Of a stretch of DNA of 58,260 nt, positions 8,901 to 16,559 are shown piece by piece. A program made the translations under genes and the position numbers. A model generated the notes under the pieces. That model saw nothing but the letters and a program-made list of their open reading frames with translations, ran no database searches and was not told the DNA's origin. Where the stretch lies: NCBI GenBank assembly GCA_013151025.1, contig JAADJC010000039.1:1-58260 (forward strand), read 5' to 3'. The stretch is from Acidobacteriota bacterium. Its GTDB lineage: Bacteria; Acidobacteriota; Holophagae; Thermotomaculales; Thermotomaculaceae. Every line of letters starts with the position of its first letter. Positions within the stretch are counted from its first letter, which is position 1.

Positions 8901-10185
8901 GATTTTCCGCTGCCCCGACACAAGTGTGTATCCGTCCTGGGACTGTGACGCCACAGACGACAGCAACTACCACTGGGACGCCAGCGATACCGTCTATTCC
9001 GCAATTGTGGATGACGGATTCGAACCCTTCTTCCGTCTCGGAGGAGAAGTAGAAAACATGTACAACCACCACGACTTTGCCGGGCCGAGAGACGAAACAC
9101 AGGAAAACAACTGGATTATTGCGGCGAAAAAAATGGTGGACCGCTATCGGAACTGGGCAGCGCATCCCAACGCGTTCCAATACCTTGACATCTGGACCGA
9201 ATGGCCCAACAGCGACTTCTGGGACCGTTCCAACCCGGACTTCATTGATTTCTGGGCCAAAGCGTTCCGGGAAATTAAACAGGAATTCCCGGACTACAAA
9301 GTAGGCGGCCCGGGAATCCTGAAACCAACAGTGGATGTAATTGCCGGAACCAGCGACAACAATCTGGCCGTTGTTTTCCTGAACAAGCTTTACACACTGG
9401 GGCTGAAACCGGACTTTATCAGTTTTCACCTGTGGAAAAACGATCCGGAACTATTTTACCGGGCCGCCACTCAATTCCGGGCACTTCTAAATGGAACCGG
9501 TGATTTTCAATCTGTTTCCTGGGCAAATACCGGGTTTTTCAATGACGTGGAACTCATCTGCGGGGCCTACGGCTTCGGCCAGCTGGAAGACAATGAAGCC
9601 GGTGAACCGGTTGAAGTGTCAAAAGAAGAACTCTTTGACATCATGAACCGGAAACGTGGGGCCGCAATCCTCACAGGCCATCTGATCGCCCTGCAGCAGG
9701 GAAACGTGGCCCGGGCATATTACTACCGCGACGGAGACCCCAACTCATCACCGGATGCCGGGCCCCGGGACCATGAACGGGGCTGGACCGGCCTGTTCTA
9801 TGGAGACGCCAACGGCACCGCAAAACCCTCCGCCTACGCCTTCCGGCTCTTTTCCAGGCTGTATAGCAACTTCCCCTTTGTAATTTCAGACAAATTCGTA
9901 TCCATTGGAGATGAAAACGACAAAATTTACTATCTCGCGGCCAGGGGAACAAACGGCATCGCCGTTCTTCTCAGCAACCCGGGGGATCTGGCAGCCTCGG
10001 TACATCTTGTTCTGGACGGCCTGGAAGTAAGCCCGGCATCCTGCCAGATGATTCAGGTATACCAGGTGGACAACGAAAATGACGGCTCCGGTGCAGTCGC
10101 ATGGTCCGGGAATATACTCCACCTGCCGCCCCAATGCGCCCAGCTCATTGTCCTCACCGGCTGTTCCTGGAAAGGCGGCCGCTGA
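5983..10185 (+). CDS. secreted multidomain protein with two glycoside-hydrolase-like barrels
   Basis: A 1400-residue exported protein. The ATG at 5983 is chosen because GGGAGGAGG precedes it and a signal peptide (1-19) follows; reading is open further upstream but without these signs. Residues about 20-470 contain at least three beta-rich repeats, each opening with a W-x-G-[IL]-[AV]-x-x-N signature. Residues about 475-900 resemble a clan GH-A (GH39/42-like) barrel: N606-E607 in EIFNETF is the expected acid/base and E713 in VITETG the nucleophile. Residues about 920-1370 form a second, diverged barrel with E1073 in DIWTEW and E1190 in NDVELIC as the candidate pair. Action on an external polysaccharide is inferred; the sugar is unknown. 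It is flanked by a PLD gene (divergent) and the initiator tRNA. The N-terminal modules recur in the serine hydrolase at 29.3-31.7 kb. Confidence 0.82.
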   Translation: MKRLTILIVLFFWPLTGIAEQSADFPLVSLWNKENSGKSATMTIPNSTIVLYNSNGENTDFAVELYDSQWDKLGYSTGTLPTGGTDRVDILSLLSEGAATPAHVTVKGSGILCLLVEADDSGDRIAAVWPPDVGPASGMWINHIAPERNQFFTAFSILSQTDSELNWTDNEGTISLASLSAGEVKDFELGEIYPGTVPDDVALVSVSGTAGTAISGFESFGNWDSKKTFAILPATSFTNTRLIFPHIAYSKTLYWTGLVVGNPNSKENRVMLRFMDESGNVLQTQHTNIDPLKRVVLLFAGENTATPALPAPIPDGTAWLDVYGDHPLTGFELFGGNDVTKADYMEGIRATAEPFETGIAPYLPEGSNEWSGIAIVNALSLPVTVTMSLRGPDGSQLESADFTLNPFEKKVDLLRSFFTRENLAAGGSVQIHSSEPGAIVGIIVFGDDNVTPRRLLGGYEIMPLNAKRKFGPVKGRSSLPKFGINFPKFGEASGIQIPTQEELQNEFAWWSSGQPYRIATRQMQNRDVFYSEWIPENATARENFFRNRQGFTVMPTLIGFKAEWNGIGEPYDPIDMSNPEHVSRLQSYVRDVISTYPDIDYFEIFNETFGKDTLGTNNFAEILNTALDTAKSENPDVLISFPHLLGTIPSLLENALANLVTFATNHPDVLNKCDVYGLHYYGPWQQFSSIVSGELLAPMTSGALPARPWVITETGISNSTASDTVTATNGIQGGPENQAAYMVKMFTLSFCAGAELSMVHSVQSGSTGGGWAGYGLINADGTRTPASCTFRFFTDAVRDFTAVEPLLEGNDGIWLYRYNRANRLLGDAYVAWKDDGTDPDDTELTLQTLAGQGVIVTWLVPENCSGKAGDMAEFDPDTLFTRETAEVGDDGRLTLPLGQYPVLIQARERAESYTINIESSGSNGTIQNLCGVISGPVPVPETNGIDLTAQLQSIGITTIRNNDYYDDSLDIEGIFRCPDTSVYPSWDCDATDDSNYHWDASDTVYSAIVDDGFEPFFRLGGEVENMYNHHDFAGPRDETQENNWIIAAKKMVDRYRNWAAHPNAFQYLDIWTEWPNSDFWDRSNPDFIDFWAKAFREIKQEFPDYKVGGPGILKPTVDVIAGTSDNNLAVVFLNKLYTLGLKPDFISFHLWKNDPELFYRAATQFRALLNGTGDFQSVSWANTGFFNDVELICGAYGFGQLEDNEAGEPVEVSKEELFDIMNRKRGAAILTGHLIALQQGNVARAYYYRDGDPNSSPDAGPRDHERGWTGLFYGDANGTAKPSAYAFRLFSRLYSNFPFVISDKFVSIGDENDKIYYLAARGTNGIAVLLSNPGDLAASVHLVLDGLEVSPASCQMIQVYQVDNENDGSGAVAWSGNILHLPPQCAQLIVLTGCSWKGGR

Positions 10186-10211
10186 AAGCCAAATTCAAAC
10201 GACTTTTCCTC

Positions 10212-10239
10212 TTGACAGGGGAAGGAAGGTAGCTATAAT
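10212..10239 (+). promoter_or_regulatory. consensus promoter of the initiator tRNA
   Basis: Perfect TTGACA (10212-10217) and TATAAT (10234-10239) with a 16-base spacer, 13 bases before the tRNA. It is among the strongest promoters in the window. Confidence 0.85.
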
Positions 10240-10252
10240 AGGTATCCGGTGA

Positions 10253-10329
10253 CGCGGGGTAGAGCAGTCAGGTAGCTCGTCGGGCTCATAACCCGGAGGC
10301 CGTGGGTTCAAATCCCACCCCCGCTACCA
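10253..10329 (+). tRNA. initiator tRNA-fMet (CAT)
   Basis: A 77-base cloverleaf with anticodon CAT, a D-arm, three G-C pairs (GGG/CCC) in the anticodon stem, the GGTTCAAATCC T-loop and an encoded ACCA end. The acceptor stem is unpaired at its tip (C1 against U72; C1-A72 is the commoner form), which together with the three G-C pairs marks the initiator rather than the elongator. Confidence 0.95.
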
Positions 10330-10344
10330 ATTCCGCTACCAATT
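10321..10344 (+). repeat. 12-base tandem duplication of the tRNA 3' end
   Basis: The last nine bases of the tRNA plus three following bases (10321-10332) are repeated exactly at 10333-10344. This could be replication slippage or a scar of integration at the tRNA end; no integrase is present. Confidence 0.8.
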
Positions 10345-10351
10345 TTCAAAT

Positions 10352-10380
10352 GCACCGCTCCTGAAGAGTGGGGCTTTTTT
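10352..10380 (+). terminator. terminator after tRNA-fMet
   Basis: CCGCTC (10355-10360) pairs with GAGTGG (10366-10371), extended by a GC pair on each outer side, followed by six T residues. Confidence 0.7.
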
Positions 10381-10399
10381 GTCTTATGCGCGGGTTTTC

Positions 10400-10427
10400 T
10401 TGACGTAAAGACAATACCTGTGATACA
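10400..10427 (+). promoter_or_regulatory. possible promoter of the rplU operon
   Basis: TTGACG (10400-10405), 16 bases, then the weak -10 GATACA (10422-10427), preceded by TGT. It lies about 45 bases before the rplU start. Confidence 0.4.
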
Positions 10428-10470
10428 GTCAATCGCTGTGTGATGAGATTTCGAGGGAGGATTTTGGAAC

Positions 10471-10782
10471 ATGTACGCAATAGTGGAAACCCAAGGCAAG
10501 CAGCATAAGGTAATTGAAGGTCAGATTCTCATCGTGGACCGGTTGCTGGCAGATGAAGGCAGCACCATTGATCTGGACAAGGTAAAGCTGCTGGGAAAGG
10601 ACGACAGTGTAGAAGTCGGTACACCGTATGTGGAGGGTGCCAACGTTACAGCCAAAGTCCTGGAACACAAGAAGGGTAAAAAGATTCTGGTGTTCAAAAA
10701 GAAAAGACGGAAACAGTATAAGCGGATGAGAGGTCACCGCCAATTGCTGACAGTTTTGAAAATTGAAGGAATCAAGGGGTAA
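10471..10782 (+). CDS. rplU: 50S ribosomal protein L21
   Basis: L21 of 103 residues, full length, opening with the family's MYAIVETQGKQ and ending in the basic KRRKQYKRMRGHRQ segment that contacts 23S rRNA. GAGGGAGG lies before the ATG. It is the first gene of the canonical rplU-rpmA-obgE order, with rpmA 3 bases downstream. Confidence 0.98.
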   Translation: MYAIVETQGKQHKVIEGQILIVDRLLADEGSTIDLDKVKLLGKDDSVEVGTPYVEGANVTAKVLEHKKGKKILVFKKKRRKQYKRMRGHRQLLTVLKIEGIKG

Positions 10783-10785
10783 ACA

Positions 10786-11046
10786 ATGTCTCATAAAAAA
10801 GGACAGGGAAGTTCCCGCAACGGCAGAGACAGTAACGCTCAACGTCTCGGTGTGAAACGCCAGGACGGTCAACTGATAAATGCCGGAACCATTATTGTTC
10901 GCCAGCGTGGTACCCATTTTAAGCCGGGTGAAAACGTCGGCCGTGGTAAAGATGATACATTATTCGCATTGGCTACGGGTGTTGTCCGGTTCCGTGACCG
11001 GGGTCGCCTCGGCAAATTTGTAACCATAACAGAAGCGCTTCACTAA
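10786..11046 (+). CDS. rpmA: 50S ribosomal protein L27
   Basis: L27 of 86 residues beginning [16 protein letters not shown], so it lacks the cleaved N-terminal extension of Firmicutes L27; this tail reaches the peptidyl-transferase centre. The internal [19 protein letters not shown] block is typical. It is followed by a strong GC hairpin before obgE. Confidence 0.98.
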   Translation: MSHKKGQGSSRNGRDSNAQRLGVKRQDGQLINAGTIIVRQRGTHFKPGENVGRGKDDTLFALATGVVRFRDRGRLGKFVTITEALH

Positions 11047-11066
11047 TTCTGTTTTCTTGATCTATT

Positions 11067-11094
11067 GGGGGGCCTTTGGCCCCCCTTTGTTGTT
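11067..11094 (+). terminator. hairpin between rpmA and obgE, probable terminator or attenuator
   Basis: GGGGGGCC (11067-11074), a TTT loop and GGCCCCCC (11078-11085), followed by a T-rich run (TTTGTTGTTT). This 8-bp perfect GC stem probably lowers expression of obgE and downstream genes relative to the ribosomal proteins. Confidence 0.65.
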
Positions 11095-11107
11095 TCAGGT
11101 GGTTTTT

Positions 11108-12178
11108 ATGTTTGTAGATGAAATGAAAATGATTATCCAGGCGGGCAGTGGCGGCAATGGTTGCATGAGCTTCCGTCGGGAAAAGTATGTTCCAAAAGGC
11201 GGCCCGGATGGCGGAGACGGTGGAAAGGGCGGCGATATAATTTTTGAGGGCCATGCCGAAGTGAACAGTCTGACCCGATTGCGCCAGCGCCAGCATTACC
11301 GTGGAGAAAGGGGCGAACACGGCAAGGGCAAGGACATGCATGGACGAAATGGTCTTCCCTGTATCGTTAAGGTTCCCATGGGCACCATTGTTCGGAATGC
11401 TGAAACCGGAGAATTCCTGACGGAAATTCTGGAAAATGGCCAGAGGGTCGTAATTCAGAAAGGCGGCCGGGGTGGAAAGGGAAATGCGCGGTTTTCCACC
11501 GCAACCAACCGGGTGCCCCGATATTCGGAAGATGGCCAAGTGGTTGAACCCATAAGCATTCGGCTGGAATTGAAACTGATTGCAGATGTGGCACTGGTCG
11601 GGTTTCCAAACTCCGGCAAATCCACGCTGATTTCCCGTATTTCAAGTGCCAGTCCCAAGGTGGATGAATATGAATTTACCACCCTTCATCCCAACCTCGG
11701 TGTTGTGACTTATGATGATTTCAAGTCTTTTCTCGTTGCAGACATCCCGGGTCTGATTGAAGGGGCGGCAGAGGGACGGGGCCTGGGCATAAAATTTCTT
11801 CGTCATATTGAACGTACCCGTGTTCTTCTCCATTTGCTGGACGGAGCAACCCCACACGGCTCGCTTGTTCAGGAATTTGAAACCATTCGGGAAGAGGTAA
11901 AGAAATTCAATGCCAACATGCTGGATCGCCATTTTGCCGTGGCGGTAAACAAGATGGATAGCCTGTTTTCTCAGGACGACTTGAAAGAAATCAGCCGATT
12001 TTGCAGGGAAAACCAGATCCCGATTTTCCAGATTTCTGCCGTAACCGGGAAAGGACTGGACACGATGGTGCCGGAACTGGGACACCTGGTTGAAGCTTCC
12101 CGGCCGGCTCCCACAACGATAGAAATAACCCAATCGGAAGAACCGAGCCAAAGAAATCATTTCCTGAATGAGGTATAG
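11108..12178 (+). CDS. obgE: GTPase Obg
   Basis: Essential ribosome-assembly and stress GTPase, 356 residues. The ATG at 11108 is chosen because the Obg-fold N-terminus (MFVDEMKMIIQAGSGGNG) starts here after an AGGTGG site; an in-frame start 17 codons earlier would place the rpmA-obgE hairpin inside the gene. The glycine-rich Obg domain (1-158) precedes the G domain, with G1 GFPNSGKST, G3 DIPGL and G4 NKMD visible. The usual acidic C-terminal extension is short. Its TAG stop is immediately followed by the nadD ATG. Confidence 0.97.
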   Translation: MFVDEMKMIIQAGSGGNGCMSFRREKYVPKGGPDGGDGGKGGDIIFEGHAEVNSLTRLRQRQHYRGERGEHGKGKDMHGRNGLPCIVKVPMGTIVRNAETGEFLTEILENGQRVVIQKGGRGGKGNARFSTATNRVPRYSEDGQVVEPISIRLELKLIADVALVGFPNSGKSTLISRISSASPKVDEYEFTTLHPNLGVVTYDDFKSFLVADIPGLIEGAAEGRGLGIKFLRHIERTRVLLHLLDGATPHGSLVQEFETIREEVKKFNANMLDRHFAVAVNKMDSLFSQDDLKEISRFCRENQIPIFQISAVTGKGLDTMVPELGHLVEASRPAPTTIEITQSEEPSQRNHFLNEV

Positions 12179-12805
12179 ATGATCGGCTACTACGGCGGAA
12201 GCTTTGATCCCGTTCACAATGGTCATGTGGGGATCGCTCGGTTTATTGCCGGTTTTGAAGCTGTCGATTCTGTTTGTTTTGTCCCGGCAGGCACGCATCC
12301 CCTTGGAAAACAAATTTCTTCGGTTCATCACCGTATGGAGATGATACGGCTGGCCATTAATGGAATTCAGGAGTTGAGTGTTTCGGACGTGGACAGCAGT
12401 TGTGAAAGTCCCTCATATACCATTGATCTGTTGACCCGTCTGAGGCAGATAGAGATGCGTCCTTTTTTCTTCATCGCGGGAATGGATAACCTGAATCATC
12501 TCTTTGAATGGAAAGACTGGGAGCAACTGATACGGGTATTTTCCATTGTTTTCACAACCCGGGCGGGGCAATTGCTGGATGAAACGGCGCTTCAGAGAAT
12601 TTTCAGTGTGATTGGTAAAAAAATTACACTGTCAAACCGGTTGGGAAACGATTTTTCCGGTCCAATGCTTCTGAGAGTGCCGGATTATGCAATTTCTTCC
12701 AGCGAAATACGCAAAATGATTTTGAACGGGGAATCACCATCTGGTATGATTAATTTGGATGTATTAAATTACATAGAAACACATGATTTATACAGGAAGG
12801 GGTAA
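12179..12805 (+). CDS. nadD: nicotinate-nucleotide adenylyltransferase
   Basis: A 208-residue NaMN adenylyltransferase of NAD biosynthesis. The nucleotidyltransferase signature GGSFDPVHNGHVG (about 6-18) and the C-terminal ISSSEIRKMI are conserved. The start codon abuts the obgE stop, so the two are translationally linked. The order obgE-nadD-rsfS-rlmH is common in bacteria and supports the call. Confidence 0.96.
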   Translation: MIGYYGGSFDPVHNGHVGIARFIAGFEAVDSVCFVPAGTHPLGKQISSVHHRMEMIRLAINGIQELSVSDVDSSCESPSYTIDLLTRLRQIEMRPFFFIAGMDNLNHLFEWKDWEQLIRVFSIVFTTRAGQLLDETALQRIFSVIGKKITLSNRLGNDFSGPMLLRVPDYAISSSEIRKMILNGESPSGMINLDVLNYIETHDLYRKG

Positions 12806-12807
12806 AT

Positions 12808-13140
12808 ATGGGATTGTTGGATAACATTATCCAGGCAGCAGAAGAAAAAAAGGCAGAGAATATTTCAGTTCTGAAAATTACTGAACTTACAACAATTGCA
12901 GACTTTTTTTTCATAACAAACGGATCATCCGTTACACAGAATCAGGCAATTGCCGATGAGATTCTGAAAAAAGCCGGACAAAAACCTTTAAGTGTAGAGG
13001 GGTATGATCTTGCTGACTGGATTCTGATTGATTTTGGGGATATTATTGTCCATATTTTCACTGGGGAAAAACGGGCAACTTACAATCTGGAAAGCCTGTG
13101 GGCAGATGCCGAAAAGTTGATTCGGCGAAATGAAGATTAG
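12808..13140 (+). CDS. rsfS: ribosomal silencing factor RsfS
   Basis: RsfS/Iojap family protein, 110 residues (normal size). It binds L14 and blocks subunit joining when nutrients are short. The core pattern TTIADFFFITNGSS and the closing YNLESLWADAE are family hallmarks. It follows nadD by two bases and overlaps rlmH by 11 bases. Confidence 0.95.
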   Translation: MGLLDNIIQAAEEKKAENISVLKITELTTIADFFFITNGSSVTQNQAIADEILKKAGQKPLSVEGYDLADWILIDFGDIIVHIFTGEKRATYNLESLWADAEKLIRRNED

Positions 13141-13591
13141 TGTCCTCTGGCCGGGGAAAACCCGGAACCGACACTTAAAGGAACTGGAAGACGATTACCT
13201 GAACCGGGTGAACCGATTCAATCGTGTGGAGCGCGTGGTTTTAACGGAGAGCAGGGAAACCAATACTGAACGCCGCGCTGCGGCGGAAGCGGCTGGCTTT
13301 TTGAATTATTTGTCCACAGGGGACGACCCCATCCTGATGGATGAAGGGGGAAAACGGATGACATCCCGTGAGCTTGCAAAGTTTATTGAAAAAAAGCTGA
13401 CGTACGGCAGCCGTAATCCGGTGTTTCTGGTGGGAGGAGAAAACGGTTTCAGCAGAAAAATAAGGGAAAAGAAATTTGAATCCATCTCCCTTTCTCCCAT
13501 GACCCTGACCCATGAGTGGGCGCGGTGCCTTCTGCTGGAGCAGCTGTATCGGGCTTTTACAATTATCCGGAATATCCGGTACCAGAGGTAA
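13130..13591 (+). CDS. rlmH: 23S rRNA (pseudouridine-1915-N3)-methyltransferase
   Basis: SPOUT methyltransferase of 153 residues. The SAM-binding knot shows FLVGGENGF and LSPMTLTHEWARCLLLEQLYRAF near the C-terminus. The start lies inside rsfS (11-base overlap), implying coupled translation. The family methylates helix 69 of the 50S subunit. The last residues (IRNIRYQR) differ from the usual GHPYHK-type tail. Confidence 0.94.
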   Translation: MKISVLWPGKTRNRHLKELEDDYLNRVNRFNRVERVVLTESRETNTERRAAAEAAGFLNYLSTGDDPILMDEGGKRMTSRELAKFIEKKLTYGSRNPVFLVGGENGFSRKIREKKFESISLSPMTLTHEWARCLLLEQLYRAFTIIRNIRYQR

Positions 13592-13594
13592 GTC

Positions 13595-14872
13595 ATGAAA
13601 ATCCGTACAATTGTCCTGATTTCACTAATTGTGTTGATTCTGATTTTTATCAGCACCGCAATGTACATGAACCATGAACTCTTGAAAACCTCATTTCATC
13701 TACCTGCCGGCCTGGAAGTGGATCTGGACCGGGTTCTGATTCTTTCCTTTTTTGCCGGGACTCTGGGTGCATTTCTCATGTACCGGTCGGTTCGTCCGGC
13801 AGCCAATCTTACCTGGCGTTCCAGTCATCACTTTATCCGCGCTCTGAACCACCTGTATGCAGATCAATATGAGGATGCACTTGAAGACATTGAAAAGGCA
13901 TACAGAAAATCAGGGAACAACTATGACATACTTATGACCATGGGGGTTATCCATAAACGATTGGGACACTTTAAAGGTTCTGTCACCGATTTCAGAAAGG
14001 CCTTTTCCCGAAAAGCTACGGTTCAGGCTTTCCTGAAACTGCTGGATGTACTGCCTGAAGCAAACCTGGAATGGGATCACCGGGAGTTGTTTAAACTGGC
14101 GCAGAAAATACGTAAGGAATCTCGGATCACGGCATATCGGGCTTTGTTGACATATCTGAAACAATCTGGAGACTGGGTCCGGGCAATCAAAGTTTACTGG
14201 AAAGGAAGAAAGGAAGACTCTGAACATTTCCCGGAAAATGAAGGGGCTGAGATTCGCTATGAACTTGGAAAAACACGAGAATCTGAACACATTTTGAAAG
14301 AATTGATTGCCGACTTTCCCGATTTCACACCCGCCTACGTTCGCTATGGCCAGCTACTGCACAAGAAGGGAAAAATCAGCGAAATGCTTGCGGTGATGAA
14401 ACAGGGATTTTCCCGTACCCACATTGTTGTTTTCCTGCAGATGATCGAAGATGTCCTCCTGGAGCAGGGGAATCCGGAAACAGCAGTAGAAGAATTGGGG
14501 CAGATTGTCCTCAATGAAAATCACCATGTCCTGGCACGATTTTACCTTGGAAAATTGTACTATCGACTGGAAATGTTGGAAAAAGCACGGGAGATCTTTG
14601 AAAGCCTCGAAGGAGAGGTGGCATATATCCCGGCTTTGAATTACTATCTGGCCCGAATTTATCATCGGAAAGGCGAATATCACACAGCTGTTCATTACCT
14701 TGAGCAACTGGTCGGGCAGGCTCACCTGCTGGACTTCCATTTCTATTGCAGTCAGTGCGGGACACAGATGAATGAATGGGCGGAACGTTGCCCGCAATGT
14801 GGCTGTATCAATTCAGTTCGTATGATTTTTGAAGAGTTGAAGTCTGATTCCACCCCCATTTTCATGCTGTAG
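13595..14872 (+). CDS. LapB-like membrane-anchored TPR protein with rubredoxin-type zinc ribbon
   Basis: A 425-residue protein with two N-terminal hydrophobic segments (about 5-24 and 48-66), an array of TPR-like helices (about 75-380) and a C-terminal double CxxC knuckle (YCSQCG...CPQCGC). This is the layout of LapB/YciM, the inner-membrane regulator of LPS synthesis that guides FtsH to LpxC; LapB itself has one membrane helix, so the second segment is unusual. It directly follows rlmH (3-base gap), so it is carried in the housekeeping operon. The LPS role is inferred from architecture only; it could be a more general TPR scaffold. Confidence 0.7.
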   Translation: MKIRTIVLISLIVLILIFISTAMYMNHELLKTSFHLPAGLEVDLDRVLILSFFAGTLGAFLMYRSVRPAANLTWRSSHHFIRALNHLYADQYEDALEDIEKAYRKSGNNYDILMTMGVIHKRLGHFKGSVTDFRKAFSRKATVQAFLKLLDVLPEANLEWDHRELFKLAQKIRKESRITAYRALLTYLKQSGDWVRAIKVYWKGRKEDSEHFPENEGAEIRYELGKTRESEHILKELIADFPDFTPAYVRYGQLLHKKGKISEMLAVMKQGFSRTHIVVFLQMIEDVLLEQGNPETAVEELGQIVLNENHHVLARFYLGKLYYRLEMLEKAREIFESLEGEVAYIPALNYYLARIYHRKGEYHTAVHYLEQLVGQAHLLDFHFYCSQCGTQMNEWAERCPQCGCINSVRMIFEELKSDSTPIFML

Positions 14873-14936
14873 ACCCTTTGGACATATGATAAAATCAAGA
14901 TGAATAATGGAATAGTGCCATGAAAATGGAGGGAAT

Positions 14937-15677
14937 ATGTCTGGACACAGTAAATGGGCAAACATCAAGCACAAGAAGGGAAGGGAAGACGTCAAACGCG
15001 GTAAGATATTCACTCGCCTGATTAAAGAAATTACCATTGCAGCCAGGCTGGGGGGGGGAGACGAAAGTGCCAATCCCCGTTTGAGAAGTGCAATTGCAAC
15101 GGGAAAAGCTGCAAACATGCCTGCAGATAACATCAAGCGGGCCATTATGAAGGGTACCGGTGAACTGGAAGGTGTGAGCTACGAAGAGGCTACCTATGAA
15201 GGTTATGGCCCCGGGGGCGTAGCCGTGATTGTGGAATGCCTGACAGACAACCGGAACCGCACCACCCCTGAAATCCGCTTTCTCTTTGGAAAGTATAACG
15301 GCAACCTCGGTGAAAACGGTTCAGTATCCTGGATGTTTAACCGAAAAGGCTACATTACCATTGAGAAAGAAGACATTGATGAAGAAGCCCTGTTTGAAAT
15401 TGCGGTGGACAATGGCGGAGAAGATGTCCTGGACGAAGGAGAAACCTGGGGTGTATACACAGCAATAGAAAATTTCGAAAAGGTCAGAGAAGCACTGGAA
15501 AACGCCGGCATAAAAATGCGGGAAGCTAATTTGTCCATGATTCCAACCACGACTGCCCGGGTTGAAGGGAAAAAACTAAAATCCGCATTGAAACTCCTGG
15601 ATGCTTTTGAAGATCATGATGATGTTCAGAATGTCTGGTCAAACATAGATTTTGACGAGGCCGAACTGGAAGAATAG
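14937..15677 (+). CDS. yebC: YebC/PmpR-family protein
   Basis: A 246-residue TACO1/YebC family protein opening with [22 protein letters not shown] in recognisable form. Family members act as translation factors easing stalls at polyproline and some also bind DNA. GGAGGGAAT stands before the ATG. The stop codon abuts the ruvC start, and the yebC-ruvC pairing is widely conserved. Confidence 0.95.
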   Translation: MSGHSKWANIKHKKGREDVKRGKIFTRLIKEITIAARLGGGDESANPRLRSAIATGKAANMPADNIKRAIMKGTGELEGVSYEEATYEGYGPGGVAVIVECLTDNRNRTTPEIRFLFGKYNGNLGENGSVSWMFNRKGYITIEKEDIDEEALFEIAVDNGGEDVLDEGETWGVYTAIENFEKVREALENAGIKMREANLSMIPTTTARVEGKKLKSALKLLDAFEDHDDVQNVWSNIDFDEAELEE

Positions 15678-16154
15678 ATGAGAATTATTGGAATTGATCC
15701 CGGCACAACATGTACCGGCATCGGTATTGTGGATAGTGACCGCAGGGGAGAGTGCTCCCCTGTTTTTTTTATCGCCCTTCGATTCAAATCGAGAGACCTC
15801 TCAATAATTTTACCGGACTTTTTCAATCGGTTGAACGAAATTCTGGATACCTACAAACCAGGTGCCGCCGCAATTGAAGATATCTTCACCGGTGTCAATG
15901 TAAAATCAACTGTAAAACTGGCCCATCTTCGGGGAACCGCAATTGCCGCACTGGGGCTGAAAGAAATCCCGGTGGCTGCCTATGCGCCGCGGTCTGTAAA
16001 AAAAACCATTGCAGGGTATGGACAGGCAGACAAGGAGCAGTTGAGGTTTCTTGTTGAAACTCAGTTGGGAATTAAGTTGGAGAAAGCGCCGCTTGATGTG
16101 TCAGACGCACTGGCAATTGCTCTCTGCCACGCACAGCATCTTGCATTCGGTTAG
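15678..16154 (+). CDS. ruvC: Holliday junction resolvase RuvC
   Basis: RNase H-fold endonuclease of 158 residues that cleaves Holliday junctions. All four acidic catalytic residues are visible: D7 (GIDPGT), E67 (AIEDIF), D140 and D143 (DVSDALAIA). The start ATG abuts the yebC TAG. ruvA and ruvB are not in the window. A long repeat-bearing gap follows. Confidence 0.96.
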   Translation: MRIIGIDPGTTCTGIGIVDSDRRGECSPVFFIALRFKSRDLSIILPDFFNRLNEILDTYKPGAAAIEDIFTGVNVKSTVKLAHLRGTAIAALGLKEIPVAAYAPRSVKKTIAGYGQADKEQLRFLVETQLGIKLEKAPLDVSDALAIALCHAQHLAFG

Positions 16155-16155
16155 G

Positions 16156-16303
16156 AATCGGGGCCTACGGCGCTTTCCGCCGGATGTTAAATGCCAAATT
16201 ATGAATGTTAAATGTAAGAAAGAAACGAAAATCAGAGCTTTTTATCGCCCGTTTCCGGTCTTTTGTCATTCAACACTCAAAATTCAACATTTTCAATTCC
16301 CGG
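16156..16303. repeat. intergenic low-complexity inverted element (family A)
   Basis: A GC-rich cap (ACGGCGCTTTCCGCCGG type) leads into words of the GTTAAATG/GAATGTTAAATG type (16183-16214). On the other side (16267-16303) the reverse-complement words CATTCAACACT and AATTCAACATT lead to CCCGG. The whole forms a loose palindrome about 125 bases long. The same words recur in other gaps of the window. No gene is seen here. Confidence 0.6.
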
Positions 16304-16374
16304 CCCTGTTTGGCACCTAAACACCCAATCCGCACATTCCTTAATTCGTAAACGAGCTGAAAAATCACAGAAAG

Positions 16375-16475
16375 GGAAATGGCATGTTTCCTTATCTCTG
16401 ACTTACCTTTGCAAGTCACAAGTTACTTATCATGAATTACAGCCAAGTGAAATGAAGTTGAGTGCCGAATAAGAA
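16375..16475. repeat. intergenic low-complexity element (CAAGTCACAAGTTAC words)
   Basis: Part of the 405-base gap between ruvC and the EAL gene. It holds CAAGTCACAAGTTAC and TGAAGTTGAGTGCCG words whose reverse complements resemble the gap at 48.2 kb. The rest of the gap (16476-16559) shows no gene. Confidence 0.45.
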
Positions 16476-16559
16476 TAAAGCAAGACAAAATAACTGGAAA
16501 CGACTGATTCTTTTTCTAACATCCACGCCCACACAAAACGCTCACGTCTCTACACAGTG

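Noticed and set aside
16156-16475. CRISPR array or IS element in the ruvC-EAL gap
   Set aside because: Words are degenerate and not regularly spaced; no transposase or cas gene is present.
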